In this document: positions 41,540 through 53,400 of the stretch, one piece after another
Position numbering within the stretch: position 1 is the first letter of the stretch
Layout of the letters: every line of letters starts with the position of its first letter
Assembly (NCBI GenBank): GCA_030762175.1
Contig: CM060837.1
Location: 9,256,001-9,320,000 of the forward strand
Direction: 5' to 3'
DNA: 64,000 bases
DNA from: Metallyticus violacea
Lineage: Eukaryota > Arthropoda > Insecta > Mantodea > Metallyticidae
Notes under the pieces: model-generated
Seen by the model: only the letters and a program-made list of their open reading frames with translations
Database searches by the model: none
What the model was told of the DNA's origin: nothing
Translations under genes and position numbers: made by a program

Positions 41540-42330
41540 TCAACTATGTGAATGTGTTTCGAAAGCTTCATCATCACTATTGATTCTTTGTCAGTTTTCC
41601 AGCATGGTGTGCTGAGGTGTCTATAGTTTTTATGAATTGGAAGATGAGATAATTGTTATTTGGAAGATTCAAATTAACCAAATTTTCTTTGTTAATATGT
41701 TGTAATGAGTCTTAAGTAAATATTCTTGCAGCTTCATTAACTTATTTCATTAGAACATGTTAATTAGTTAAACTGCTAGAGAGTTTAGTTAGACTCATCC
41801 TAACATATTAATCATTATGTGATTCACTTCACTGTGACAGTTCATATTGTATTTTATGACAAATTGTTTTTATTTTTAAAATTTTATTTTATATTAATTT
41901 AAGTACTTTGATGAATAAATTCGCCAATACAGTTAATTCTATAGCTATCTGGATAAGTTTAAGAAGTTTGGTTCATTTTGGAACTCTTATGATTTTTGGG
42001 TAAAAAATGTATATGCTATTGCTGATTTCTCATTGTGTATTTGACATTTCGCTCATGCTCTTGAAACGTAAAGTAATGTTTCTTTTATTTTTACCTGTAT
42101 ATTTTTTGTTCCAGTCTTTACAGTTGATTTCATAAATGCATGAATGTTTGCTGGGAGAAATTCTGTTCCTTGTATTGATTGTTTAAGCTGTATTTGTTTA
42201 CTGGAGCCAAAATAAAGTTTCTGTCCTTAAATATTTTTTAAAATTTTTGGCATGTCCAAGGATGGAAAATGTACTTTGTGCATCTTTGTAGCTTTTCAGT
42301 ATGATAGTATTTAAATAAATTGTACTTACA
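41540..42330 (-). mobile_element. Penelope-like element fragment
   Basis: Minus strand near 42160-42050: SKHSCIYEINCKDWNKKYTG, a GIY-YIG endonuclease with GIY as CIY and YIG as YTG. The lower end (41577-41545) has GTGATGA, a short GAA-GCT-TTC hairpin and GAAACACATTC, a decayed hammerhead. Confidence 0.72.
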
Positions 42331-42360
42331 AAGCTGTAGACAATGGAGTGGTAATATATT

Positions 42361-42560
42361 GTACAATAATGTATTAAGCATATTCACACTAACTCTGTTT
42401 ACTTACACAACATTAGGACATGCCTTGGGGGCAATCACACCCATCATCAGCTGGTCGGTCAACAGTTGATGATATGTGCAATTGCCCCTGAAACATGTTC
42501 TGTTGTTGTATAAATGGATTAAGTGCGAACATGCTTAACACATTATTGTAGTATGTGGTG
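42361..42560. mobile_element. Inverted pair of PLE ends
   Basis: Two imperfect mirror arms, ACAATAATGT(A/G)TTAAGCAT on each outer side, each holding a hammerhead-like motif (minus 42455-42417, plus 42460-42505). Confidence 0.75.
42460..42505 (+). ncRNA. Hammerhead-ribozyme-like motif, strong stem I
   Basis: CAACAG (42460-42465) pairs with CTGTTG (42500-42505) as stem I. Between them TTGATGA (first core C is T), a weakened stem II, then GAAA and palindromic ACATGT. Stem I and III fit; core and stem II have decayed. Confidence 0.55.
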
Positions 42561-42680
42561 ATATTTATTTATATTGGCAGAGTTAAACCTTAGGGCCTTT
42601 TCTTTCACTCAACCAGTCTTATACAGATACGTACATTCACACACACGCACACACACAGAGGGTGCCAAAAATGTATACAT

Positions 42681-42790
42681 ACTTTCACAATAGATATCTA
42701 TTTAATATATTTCATTTACACACTTTCACAATATCTATTTAATATATTTCATTTACATACTTTCACAATATCTATTTAATATATTTCAAA
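42681..42790. repeat. Three tandem units of about 37-41 bp
   Basis: ACTTTCACAATA(GA)TATCTATT then TAATATATTTCA repeated at 42681, 42722 and 42759, inside the mariner end region. Confidence 0.9.
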
Positions 42791-42850
42791 GTTGGACTGG
42801 AAAACAACAGTAATGTGTAGTATGATTTCTATAAACAGATTTTTTTTTTT

Positions 42851-43059
42851 GATTGATTGATTTATTTATGTATGCTCTTTAATATCTCAGATCATCAGCA
42901 TCCCATTCAACTCAGGGTGTGAAATGGCCAAATAATTTTGCTCAGGACCCTCTCTTTCAGGCTTGAGATTATTTTTCATGCCATAAATGTACGACGTGAG
43001 ACCCATGGCTTTACTTCCCTTCTGAAGGAAGCCATACTTAGGATTTTTATGCCCGAAAC
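42851..43059 (-). repeat. SINE S1, truncated (no tRNA head)
   Basis: S1 body and tail in reverse; the copy stops at GGATTTTTATGCCCGAAA without the pol III promoter part. Confidence 0.85.
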
Positions 43060-43644
43060 TGTAACCAGATGTGACTCACATACATTATGATAGCACTGCT
43101 ACATGACAAGTAAATCAACAATGAACAAATGAAGCCAGGATTATCATATGATGCTCTGTAAACAGATATGACTCACATTACATTAAGTTAGCATTGCTAC
43201 GACAAAATGGAGCCAAGATAGTCATTTGAACAACAGAAAGCAATTTTGAAGTGGTATTGGAAAACTGAGAATGTTGTTAAATTCAAAGGCAATAAGACAA
43301 GGTTTCCACCGCATTCTCAGGATCTAACTCCATTGGACTTCTACTTATGGGGAACTCTTAAGGATGTTGTATATCATAGAAAACCAGCTACACTGGCAGC
43401 ACTTCGAGATGAAATTGAAATGGCATGTGTTGAAATCGCTGAGGACACTTTCGCAAACTTGCTTAATCAGTAGTTCAGCATACTCAGAAGTGTATCGATG
43501 CAGAGGATGGGCATTTTGAGCAACTGTTATAACTGTTAAAGTCTAAGATGAGTAGCGCTTATCATTTTTTGTTTGTGTGAATTCAGTTTTGTTACGTTAA
43601 TGCTGTTTTTTCTTTGCTTGAAATGTGTATACATTTTTAGCACC

Positions 43645-43649
<5 letters not shown>

Positions 43650-43685
<36 letters not shown>
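43650..43685. repeat. (GT)n microsatellite
   Basis: Perfect GT run of about 30 bp at the right end of the mariner element. Confidence 0.95.
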
Positions 43686-43689
43686 ATTT

Positions 43690-44630
43690 TTATCTAATTA
43701 TTCAATGAATGATGGGACAAGTCAATTAAATTACAATGGATGAACTAAACATTTTAAAAATGAAAAAGAATACACACATAAATACAAATAAAAGAATAGG
43801 CACATTTGTAATTATATATTTACTTCAGATTTATAACAAATTATATATAAAGGAAGTGTTATACTCAGGACTATTAAAACAGTACTTTTAGGAATCACAG
43901 TATTAAGTTATATCACTCCATAGAGGATTATATTTCAGTGAACAGTGCTCTCAACTGGAACATATAAGAAGGCTAACAGGTCAGGCTAAAATTTAAATAT
44001 TTCTCTTATGTTACAATTCATCTATTCTATATAAGCATTTGTTAATTAAATACTTTTTAATTCTGTTTTGAAGTTATTTTCTTGCTTCATTTCTAGGGTA
44101 TTTGGTAATTTGCTATGGGTATAGCTACTTTACAAATGGGTTCTACTCTGTCATTTTTCTATTTACATTCACTCTGTGCAAGTTTTCTTTTCCCTTAGTG
44201 CTATGGTGGTAAATGTGCTTGTTACAGTTAATGGAAAGTATATGGTTATTTTTTATAAATAGAATAATTTTATATATATTCAAGGAGACAACTGTTAGCA
44301 AATCTTTCCTCTGAATACATTTCTGCATTATGTTAACCAGTCAAACTTATAAGTGACTCTTAAACAATTTTGTAAAACCAGAATTGTTTTTAAATTGCCT
44401 ATACCAGTATTACCCTAAATTTCTGTTGCATACTGCAAATATTATTTATTCATTTTTAGTTTAAGTTCTGAATTTACTTATTTACCAGAACCATTGTGTT
44501 AGCCACTTTTTTTGCACAATATCTGTGATTCGATGGTATTTTGGTTTGTATTTGACTTTGCTTATGTGAGTTAACTAATCTAAATATAAAGCTGTTGATT
44601 AAAGCTAGTTTGTGTTGGTTTTTATAGTGA
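43690..44630. other. Intergenic, unrecognised
   Basis: AT-rich; no motif seen. Confidence 0.4.
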
Positions 44631-44639
44631 CTAATATTC

Positions 44640-44900
44640 TTAATGTAAATTATCTATATGGGTATCTTTTCTGGATATGCCAAACCTCGTTGTGTAGAGC
44701 TTGTGATGGTTGTGATTCCAGAATGGAGAGAGTGTTGTTGGTTTCTATTTCCATTGTGAATTTTGCTATATTGTCTTGTAGGTATTTTTAAGCACCTTTT
44801 TTTTGTTAACTATTGCAAAAAGATCATCTATATAATGGTGCGATAATTTGTATATGTATGGAAAAACTTCAATTATTAATTTTTGTACAAAATTCAAATA
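44640..44900 (-). mobile_element. Penelope-like RT fragment
   Basis: Minus strand reads PYIYKLSHHYIDDLFAIVNK (catalytic YIDD kept), then FGISRKDTHID, from FGIYRKPTHTD. Confidence 0.8.
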
Positions 44901-44944
44901 CATATGTGCTAAACATGAATGGTAAAACTAAAATTGTTAATTGG

Positions 44945-45030
44945 AGCATTGCACAGTGAAGCTAATCATATATTAAGATCATTGCGTTAGTTTGACTCGT
45001 TCACACAATGATCTTAATATATAACAAAGT
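44945..45030. repeat. PLE terminal hairpin
   Basis: GCACAGTGAAGC followed by TATATTAAGATCATTG and its inverse CAATGATCTTAATATA, 16 bp arms. Confidence 0.8.
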
Positions 45031-45140
45031 GGATTACTTTTGAGTGATTCCTTATCAAAATTGTTATATTAGGAGTTTCATAACTTTATCAATGAAGATC
45101 TTAAACTCATAATTTAATAATTAAAATGCTAGTTGGAACT

Positions 45141-45400
45141 TGCATAGTGAAGCCAATCATATAATTGATATTATTATATGATTTAGTTGAACTACACACT
45201 CTTAATGCTTCACTTACTTGTCATAATATATAGAACCGGTTTGAAGAACATTTTGTTTTCATCATCAGCTAGGCTAAAATTAAACTGTTGGATAATTCAT
45301 TAGGCTGTGGGAATGTATATTCTGCTCTGGTGGTGGTGTGATAAACTTGTAGTTTATGTTTTCATCCCCGGTAGTGTCGAAGTTCATTACAAATACAAAG
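45141..45400 (-). mobile_element. Penelope-like element 3' end
   Basis: AGTGAAGCCAATCATATAAT, then the block with ATGCTTCACTTACTTG, a hammerhead-like motif and C-terminal remnants. Confidence 0.7.
45231..45276 (-). ncRNA. Hammerhead-like motif with ACCGGT stem III
   Basis: Minus strand: TAG, CTGATGA (45268-45262), TGAAAACAAAATGTTCTTC, then CAAACCGGTTCTA. Palindrome ACCGGT in place of ACATGT; TAG pairs with CTA as stem I. GAAA has one change. Confidence 0.42.
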
Positions 45401-45690
45401 ACATCTAATGAACTTTGACACTGCCTCCCCATTCAATTTCTCCACATAACTGGCCCATTTCAACCATACTATTTTAACTGATTTCTTGATATTAAATTAA
45501 ATTACATGTTTGAGGAGGATATGGAACACAAGGAAAAAAGGAAAATTTAGTTAATTTTGGTCTTCCAAACAACAATAACCTCATCACAAAGTTCATAAAA
45601 TCCACTTAGCCATACCTTAATACCATGCTGGTGAGCTGATAGTGGAACCGTGCTGATGATGAAGGTAACAGCCTTCGAAACATGTCCAAG
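45400..45690 (+). mobile_element. Penelope-like element 3' end, mirror of previous
   Basis: Begins with TGAACTTTGACACT, C-terminal PLE debris facing the previous copy, and ends with the best hammerhead-like motif of the window. Confidence 0.6.
45653..45687 (+). ncRNA. Hammerhead-ribozyme-like motif, best core
   Basis: CTGATGA (45653-45659), T, stem II GAAGGT (45661-45666) / GCCTTC (45671-45676) with loop AACA, GAAA, then palindromic ACATGT and C at the cleavage site. Stem I is poorly defined. The T between core and stem II recurs in all copies. Confidence 0.6.
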
Positions 45691-45699
45691 TAAATGGAA

Positions 45700-47745
45700 C
45701 AAAACTAGTGAAATTTGATTAAATTTCTCATAAATAATGTATTATATTATTTTAAAATGTCTTCAAGCTGTGCTGTAGGGAAGAACATTCTCCCTATAGG
45801 CCTCTGCTGAAGAATTCTTTAGTTGAAAGCAGAATTTCCGAGCAGCATATTGTGGTCATATGTCATCTCCATTTGGAATTGAATATATTTCAACTTGCAT
45901 GCCACTCAGACGAGAATTGGAAGTGACAACAATGAAATAAGTACTACATGCACATTACATGTTAAGCTAGCGATATTGTAAAATTAAATTTTACGGTTAA
46001 AAATTATGATAATTTTTTATTGAACAGCCCTCCTTTAAATGCTGGTCATGAAAATTTTAGAAATATATCTTAAGAAATTTTGGGGTTAAATCATTGTATT
46101 AGAAAGAAATGAAAGAAAAGCAGAAGTGACTGGTATTGACTGATAAAAAAAATTTTTTTTTCTGTCTCTTTTTATTTTTACATGTACCAAACACAGCAAA
46201 CAAGCACTTGACTCTCACAAAATTCTTTGCATTTTCCTTCCATTGCAGGTAATTTTGATCAACACTCTAAAATGATAATATTTTTATCCTACCCTACCCT
46301 AAAATTGTAGAAATGAAAATTGGAAATAGCTTAGAAACTTAGTACTTTTATTTTGTACATATTTCCTTTACATTAGCTTTTATAATTGGTACCACTGTTC
46401 TTAGAGTGCTTGTTATTTTTGGACCCTATAAATTAAAACTGGTAGTGTACATAATAGATCGTGCTTCTCTGTAACTAAACACTACTTATTCTTGTTTCCA
46501 TCGTTTCTTCAATTCTTACATTATTTTATTGACACTTTAATCACTTTCTTCTATCACTTCTCTTACCTTTCAAACATAATTACCAAATTTTCTCAAAAAC
46601 TCATTATTACCAGTTCCAAAAATAGTTATACCAAAATTTATATCTGTAATTGTCCCATTTTGTAGTCCATACTCCTCTCCATGCTTTAGTTTCTGAACAT
46701 TCAACTATACATTGTATATCCTTTTCTATTTTCCCACATATTCTTCCCTTTTCAATTTTAAATCACTTAACCCTGCTCTGCCTGAAGCAAATTCCTTCCT
46801 TCCCCTTTTGTTATTTATCCCCCCCCCCAATCCTTAGAAACGTAGTATACACTATTTCTCTGTTGAACATTTCAATCTGAATATCTTAATGAGATATTAC
46901 GTATGTTAAGTAAAAGTAAAGAGATTTCCAATGGTGGAATAAAGAGTTACCAAGTTTTAATTTTTTGTTGTACTGGAAGGAATCAGGACTAGTTTCTTGA
47001 GGATGTGTGGACATAGCATTGCACATAAGATATCCAAAAAGTAGAGCACACTACTGTTTTAATGGAATATAAGATATCTGTGAACCATTAAAATGACTTA
47101 ATTAACAAAGCTCAAAATCCTTAAATTGCCATTGAATATTACTTATTTTTACAGTAGTTTTGGATTTGCTGTCCACTTTACTATTGCTAGAATGGTCAGT
47201 ATAACCAATACTTAGTTATAATATTTTCCTGTTGTGTTTATATTGGTGATTTAGAGCTCACAGAGTATTGCAGTTGAAATTGTAATTAAATATTTTGTAT
47301 ATGATCCCATCACTTCTTTGATCGAAATGAAGGTTAATTTTATGATTACTCTATTTTTTATTAGGTGTTATGTGGTGTGTGAAAAATTTGGCAATATCCA
47401 ATAAAACTACCAAAGTACTATTGCTATGCAGCAGTAAGTTTTAATGGGTCATCTTATAGAACAGATGGCATTACATTACTGTGTTTGAAATGTTTTCTTG
47501 CCATGGTTTTAAAGTAGTTTTGGATTTCAGCCATTTTAATGCAATATTAATGTATTAAATACACAATGTGGTCTACAAGTTTGCAGCCTGACATCGAAGG
47601 CAATGATTTGTTTTTAGGATGCTAATACTATGCGATACATATTTCAGGAATTTAACACTGCATTTCCTTACTGGCCATGTCATTCCTGTGATTGGAAAAA
47701 TTAATTTAAGTTAGACAAATTGTATATTACAGCATAGTGTTCAAA
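45700..47745. other. Intergenic, unrecognised
   Basis: Pyrimidine-rich at 46480-46880; no gene seen. Confidence 0.4.
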
Positions 47746-47749
47746 ATTT

Positions 47750-48560
47750 AGATTATATTTTTAAGTAATGAAGGACTTTCACCCAGTGATATTAAACAAT
47801 GCCTTGATGGTGTGTATGGGGAAGCTTCCTCTTCATATTCCATTATAAAGGAATGGTCAAAATTAATGTGTTTGGGTAGAGAGAGCCTTGAAGATAACCT
47901 GCATGAGGGTAGGCTGGTGGATGTGTTGACATAAAAAACATCCCCTTGTGGAGAAAGTTCTGAGTGATAAACTTCTGAAGATAAAAGAAATAGCTTCAAG
48001 TTTAGGACTTTCTGAAACAACTATACTTCACATCCTTAATCAATATTTGCATATACATAGGAGCAGTAATTCAAAATGGGTGTCCCAAATTCTTTTAAGC
48101 AGTTCAAATGCAAGTGTGCGAGAAATGTGTCAGAAGTTTTTGAACCTTTGCCATGGTAGCCAAAGTCAGTATTGAACTCCGTCATCACAAGGGATGAAAC
48201 TATGATCCTCTTTCTAAAAGAGAATCAATGAAGTGGCAGAAGAAGAGTGAAGCACCCCCTAGAAAGGCCAAGGTCATGCAGTCCATGTAGAAGATCATGC
48301 CAACAATTTTGTGGATGTGCAGAGAAATTATGATGATAGGCTTCAAAGAAAGGAGCACAATAGTTTTTAGAAATTATTATCCTGAGCTACTGATTCAATG
48401 CCATCAAGGAAAAGAGTTGTGGAATGTTAAGTTGAGGAGTTTGTGTGCTGCATGATAGTGTAACAGTCTACACTGCAGCTATTGTCGAAGCTGCTGTGAA
48501 TCACATGTGGCTTCTAGGAGCTGGATCATTCGTCTGTTAAAAACTGTTGTAAAAGTTTTT
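47750..48560 (+). pseudogene. Mariner-like transposase pseudogene
   Basis: Frames shift between SPSDIKQCLDGVYGEASSSY, RESLEDNLHEGRLVDVLT, then VLSDKLLKIKEIASSLGLSE, ILHILNQYLH, WVSQIL and LNLCHG. These follow the N-terminal helix-turn-helix order of mariner transposases; the C-terminus is scrambled. Confidence 0.78.
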
Positions 48561-48600
48561 TTTAAGTTATTACAAAGTATTATTTCCTCAGGGATGGTTG

Positions 48601-48893
48601 TCATTTTGTTTTATTTATGGATGCTCTTTATCATCTCAAGTCATCGGCATCCCATTAAACTCAGGGCATGAAACAACCAATAAATTTTTCTCAGATGCCT
48701 CTTCTTTCAGGTTTGAGGTTCTTTTTCCTGCCGTAAATTTATGACATGGAACCCACAGCTTTACTTCCCTTCTGAAGGAAGCCATACTTATGATTTTTTA
48801 TGCCCAAAAAAATACATTAACACTAGCCAAGGTTGAACCTGCAATCTTGGGTCTACGAGGCAAATATGGTTATTACTAGACCACCAGGATCGA
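48601..48893 (-). repeat. SINE S1, reverse copy
   Basis: Full S1 body with tRNA-like head at the right. Flanks CCTCAGGGATGG and CTTCAGGGAGG resemble a decayed target duplication. Confidence 0.85.
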
Positions 48894-48899
48894 CCTTCA

Positions 48900-50200
48900 G
48901 GGAGGATTTGGCTTTACCCCAATATATCTTATTGTTTAGGCTTAATCTATGACTACTGTAAGGTTTTCTTTACCTCTTGTGTTGGGCTTATGAATGCCAA
49001 CATTTGTTTCACAATTCACAAATTTAAATTTTGTTAAATATAATTATTCTGTATGTAAATATACTAGGAATGTTGAAGTTTTCAGGGCCTAAAAGTACAT
49101 TGTAAATTACCAAGGACCTAACTACACTTTTTGGTAACACAAAAATTTTATTAAAATTTATTCAATATGATTCCAGTACTCCATGTTATATAAAATATGT
49201 GCATGAGTAAAAGAAAATAGATAATTATAGCAGTTATACTTGGAATATATTTAATAAGACATATAAGATGAGCTATTGTTACTATTATTGTTTTTAATTT
49301 CTCTACTTGGCTGTCATAAGTCCCTAAGATAATGAATGAAAATATTTAATAATGGAACAAAATAGCTGAATGTCTATTAGAACCCAAAGTTGTCTGGCAG
49401 GATGAAGTAAAGCTTTGAAAAAATCTCACCTAGGCATATTAATTGAAAAAACATATTTATTAACTGAATCATGGTGTTGGAAAAAAAATATAGATTATGT
49501 TTCTGATTTTTTTAATTTCACAGTTTATAGTATCTCTTTATTTTTAATATACAGTGAAGTAGTTGTATTACACAAAATGTGGTGAATTATTTTGAGACAC
49601 ACAAATATTTTATACAAAATAACTGTATTCTAAATGACTATATATTTTCAAAGTAAATAAAATCAAATTTTAATAGTAATAAATAAAGGTGAGTGAGATT
49701 GCCAATGGTTTTCTAGAACTCTTGCACAATGTTTAAAGGACATAAGTGGCCCAACTACTCACAGAAAGCAAAGCTGAATAAGAAATACTGCCAATGAATT
49801 AACTAGATTATAGATGTTCCGAGCTTTAGTAAACGAAAACAAAACTCGTATTTAAAACTTTTTAAATAGTCGAGAAACAACCTAAATTGAAAATGCCGCC
49901 ATGGTCGTTTTAACAATGTTACTTTTTGATTCGTTACAAAAGAACTATGAGCATTTCGATAGTAATTTTAAACAAATTGCCAAGTGATTAAAAAGTGTGT
50001 TGTTCCTGAAGGCATTAGAATTTTCGGAAGCAATTTCGTAAAAGTTGCAAATTTTTAATTTACATATCGTTCAGTGATTATTTGACGATGTTTTTTTAAA
50101 GTATTCAAGCTATATGTATATGCTATTTAAAAAGTATATTACATAGGGCATAATGCTTTGGGCTAATACTGCTTTATTATTGTGGATTTCCGCAGAGGTT
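48900..50200. other. Intergenic before Top1
   Basis: AT-rich; nothing recognised. Confidence 0.45.
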
Positions 50201-50385
50201 CGAATCTTAATTTTATTGTTCAGTTTGCAATCAGAGGCCATTGCCCATAGCTCGCTCAATGGCGCATGCGCACGAGCATATTTGGGCACTTAGAATTTAA
50301 CAGAGCACAGCTCGCGTCTGGTTTCCTTCCGAGATTGTCTCTCGTAGCACTGTGTCTGGGCTTACGTCTACATTTCCAGGTAAAA
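50200..50385 (+). promoter_or_regulatory. Top1: Top1 promoter / 5' leader
   Basis: Noticeably richer in G and C than the flanks, with GGCGCATGCGCACG near 50260, resembling an NRF1-type palindrome (GCGCATGCGC). Position before the Top1 start suggests a TATA-less promoter; inferred. Confidence 0.5.
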
Positions 50386-50427
50386 ATGACCACCGAAATA
50401 GCGGACACAGTGAACGAGCTGGATTTG
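50386..50427 (+). CDS. Top1: Top1 exon 1
   Basis: Fourteen codons, ATG ACC ACC to TTG, donor GTAAGT. Phase 0. Confidence 0.8.
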
Positions 50428-53400
50428 GTAAGTGGAATTTGAAATGTATGCTCAAAATGTGAACTACTGATTTAATATAATATTTCGAAAGCATAATATA
50501 AGTACAAGTTTCCTAATGAAGGGACAACGACTGAAAATTTTCTAAGTCCCAAAATGGCGTCAGAGACTAAGTCCCACGTAGTAATGATGCACATAGCACT
50601 GGCATTCATTCTAAGTGGATAAGCATATACTACCACTTAAGCCTTTATTTGTAAATATGTATGTGTAAGACTCATACGAACAAGACTTGTGTCTGCATGA
50701 GGTTAATGGATTTCATATAAATTTATTTCAGGAGAAAAAATTTAAAGAAAATAGAAGCGGAGACAGTAATCAGTCTACCGGGGGTAAGTTAAATGTTAAC
50801 TGATCTCCTTTCTATTGCATTTAACCTATTTTGTAAGATTGATTTTCTAGTAGCCACGTTTGCGGATATTTAAAGTCACAAGCTGAAAAAATATAAAATT
50901 GCAGTTTAAAAAGAATTATAAAGTTGTATGCCCATGTGTTGTAACACATGTTTTGTAAATTTTTTCTTGACAGATGGGCATATGATTGTTAATGGGATAT
51001 CGAACGGTTATACGGACAAGCACACGAAGAAAGAGCATAAATCAGAACATAAGGATAAACACAAGGATCACAAAGACAAGCATAAAGACAAACACAAGGA
51101 TCACAAAGACAGGGATAAAGAAAAGCATAGGGACAAAGAGAAAAGCTCAAGTGGAAAGGTAAGTTTAAAAATATCAATGCATGGTAAAATATAGAAATGC
51201 ATATTCTCCAAAATGTTAATAATCTTGACATCTGTAGTAATTTATTTTTGGGGCTAATTATACCATCCATACACCAGATTGTAGATCATGAAGTACAATT
51301 TGTAATTTCTGAACACTTTACTTTGAAAAATGCTGAAGTGATGTATTTATTCCCAAAATACATGAGGGATTTTAAATCTCAAGTATAAAATGTATTTAAG
51401 TAAGGCTATAATATCCAGAACATTTCAAGCATGAAATTACTGTACAAGAATGTTTATGTAGTTTTAGCATCCTGAATTAAGACATCCTTACTTACAAGCA
51501 CTAACCTTTACTTCTCTCTATTGAGTTCATCCAGCAATGGGTTAGGGGAGGATGGGGAGCAGCCTTTGCTTATGGAAATGGCCTACCATTACAACTATTG
51601 ATGGTAATGCAATTAATAAACAATTTGCTCGTGCTTGCTGAAACAATGCAATAATGCGGTTTATGCCCTTTGTACAGCAATATAATTTCAGTGCTCTTTT
51701 CCTTAATTTTGTGCCTCTTTTAAGAGCTATTTTAGCTGGATGAATTAATAGCAAGTGGCACATTTATTAAAACTCTTTGTGCCACTTTTCATATACTACC
51801 ATCCATTACTTTTTCCTTTATCCACTTTTATATAGTGCAAAAAAAAAAAAAAAGCTATCATGCACGACTGTTCCAGTGATCTAGCGAGTAGCATGCTGGC
51901 TGTAAATTTCAAATTATTAAATTAATATGATAAAGGACAAGGATAGAGAAAAAATATAAGCAGGTAAGTTAGGGAAAAGAATGCATATTATCTTTTCCTG
52001 CTTGATCTCATCCAAAATCCTCCACTTCCCAGGCTTTGCTGGTAGTGCAGCAGCCACCAGTATTATCCTCAGGAATGCTAGATTCTCCTTATTTTTAATT
52101 GCAAGGTATACTCTGAAATTTACTCTTTCATTCTTGTTGCTTTGTTTTATTCATTGGTCTTGATAAAGAAAAAAGTTTCCATTGCCAGTCAGAACAGCTG
52201 CTTTGTAAATTTTAGTGGTAGAGCTGAAGTTCAGTGGCTCTGCAGACAGAATGGTGTCAATGGACAAGAGAATAATTGCATTATAAGAAAGTTATCCTTG
52301 CTTATATTACTCCAAGCAAATTAGTTACTGCACTTTGCATATGCATAAACGTTACCACTGTCTGCTAAGAAGCTACCATTTACAATCAACTGTTGATTTT
52401 TGCTTGTTCTTTTTTTCTTGGCTAATACTTAACATTTGCATCTTTCATTTTGAATGCCTACATACTACAAAATTTAAGTGTTATGACATTTTATTGTATT
52501 TAAGTTTAATTTTCATTGTAAATGATTGCTTCTGAAGTTCCATACTGCCTCCTAGTCCTATGTTATCCCTCATCTAGATATTTTGTACATTTTGCACATA
52601 AATTTCATCGTCTGGGTTTACAAACTTTACCTGATGAACAATTAACATAATTTAAATGTAAAATTGGAACTTAAACACAGTGAAGCCAATCATATTAATG
52701 GATATCATTGTGTGTGTAGTTCAACTAATCATACAATGATATCCATTAATTAACATAATGTTCATAAATTCCCCCATCGATGACTGAAATGTTAGCATAT
52801 ACTGTACACCCATCTGAAACAATAATAGTCTTGGTAGTATGAACTGTCAAATTAAATGCATCAAAATAACAGCCCTCCCTATAACACAGAGTGCCAGAAT
52901 AATGATACCACAAATAGTTCCTTTTGCTGATTTTTAGGACATTTCATTTTTCAATTTCCTGTTAATCAAACATATACTTGACTTTGACCCCAGCAGTTTC
53001 ACTCCGATATGCAACTCTCATACATAATAGGAAACAGCAAATAAATTGGGTGCTGTGTATTCAAAGATTACCTAATAATAATTTATAAGTAATTCAGTAC
53101 TGCTGCAGGGCCAAGGTTTTTAAGGCTTGGACTCTGCGGGAATTCTGAGGCTCAATTTCCACCAGCTTCCAGCTTTTCCTTGGTCCTCACAAATGGCATA
53201 TTCCAGAGAGATGCCTACCCTAAACTTAGGCCTGAAATGCTTCCTTCAATTAAAAAAAAATAAATAAAAAATTAAATTTATTATTTCATCTCGTGTATCA
53301 TCAGTTTACCGCCTATGTTAAAAAAAAAAGAGAGAGAGAGAAAGAAAGAGTCATTTATTAATTCCAAAATTTATATTAGACTTTGTCAAAAGTGGAATGT

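Larger units (their letters stand above)
42654..43651 (+). mobile_element. Mariner/IS630-type element with (CA)n-extended ends
   Basis: CACAGAGGGTGCCAAAAATG (42654 on) is inverted at 43632-43651; the match continues outward as CA repeats left and GT repeats right. Plus strand reads DLTPLDFYLWGTLKDVVYHR, ALRDEIEMACVEIAEDTFAN, then CIDAEDGHFEQLL after one frame change. The N-terminal half is missing. A 5'-truncated S1 SINE and duplications fill the left part. Confidence 0.85.

Noticed and set aside
42681..42790. CRISPR-like array
   Set aside because: Units are adjacent with no spacers, and the DNA is eukaryotic.
50989..51270. Cys/Tyr-rich minus-strand reading
   Set aside because: It is the reverse complement of Top1 exon 3.
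52630..52645. Hammerhead core at CTGATGA
   Set aside because: Only the seven-base core is present; no hairpin or GAAA follows.
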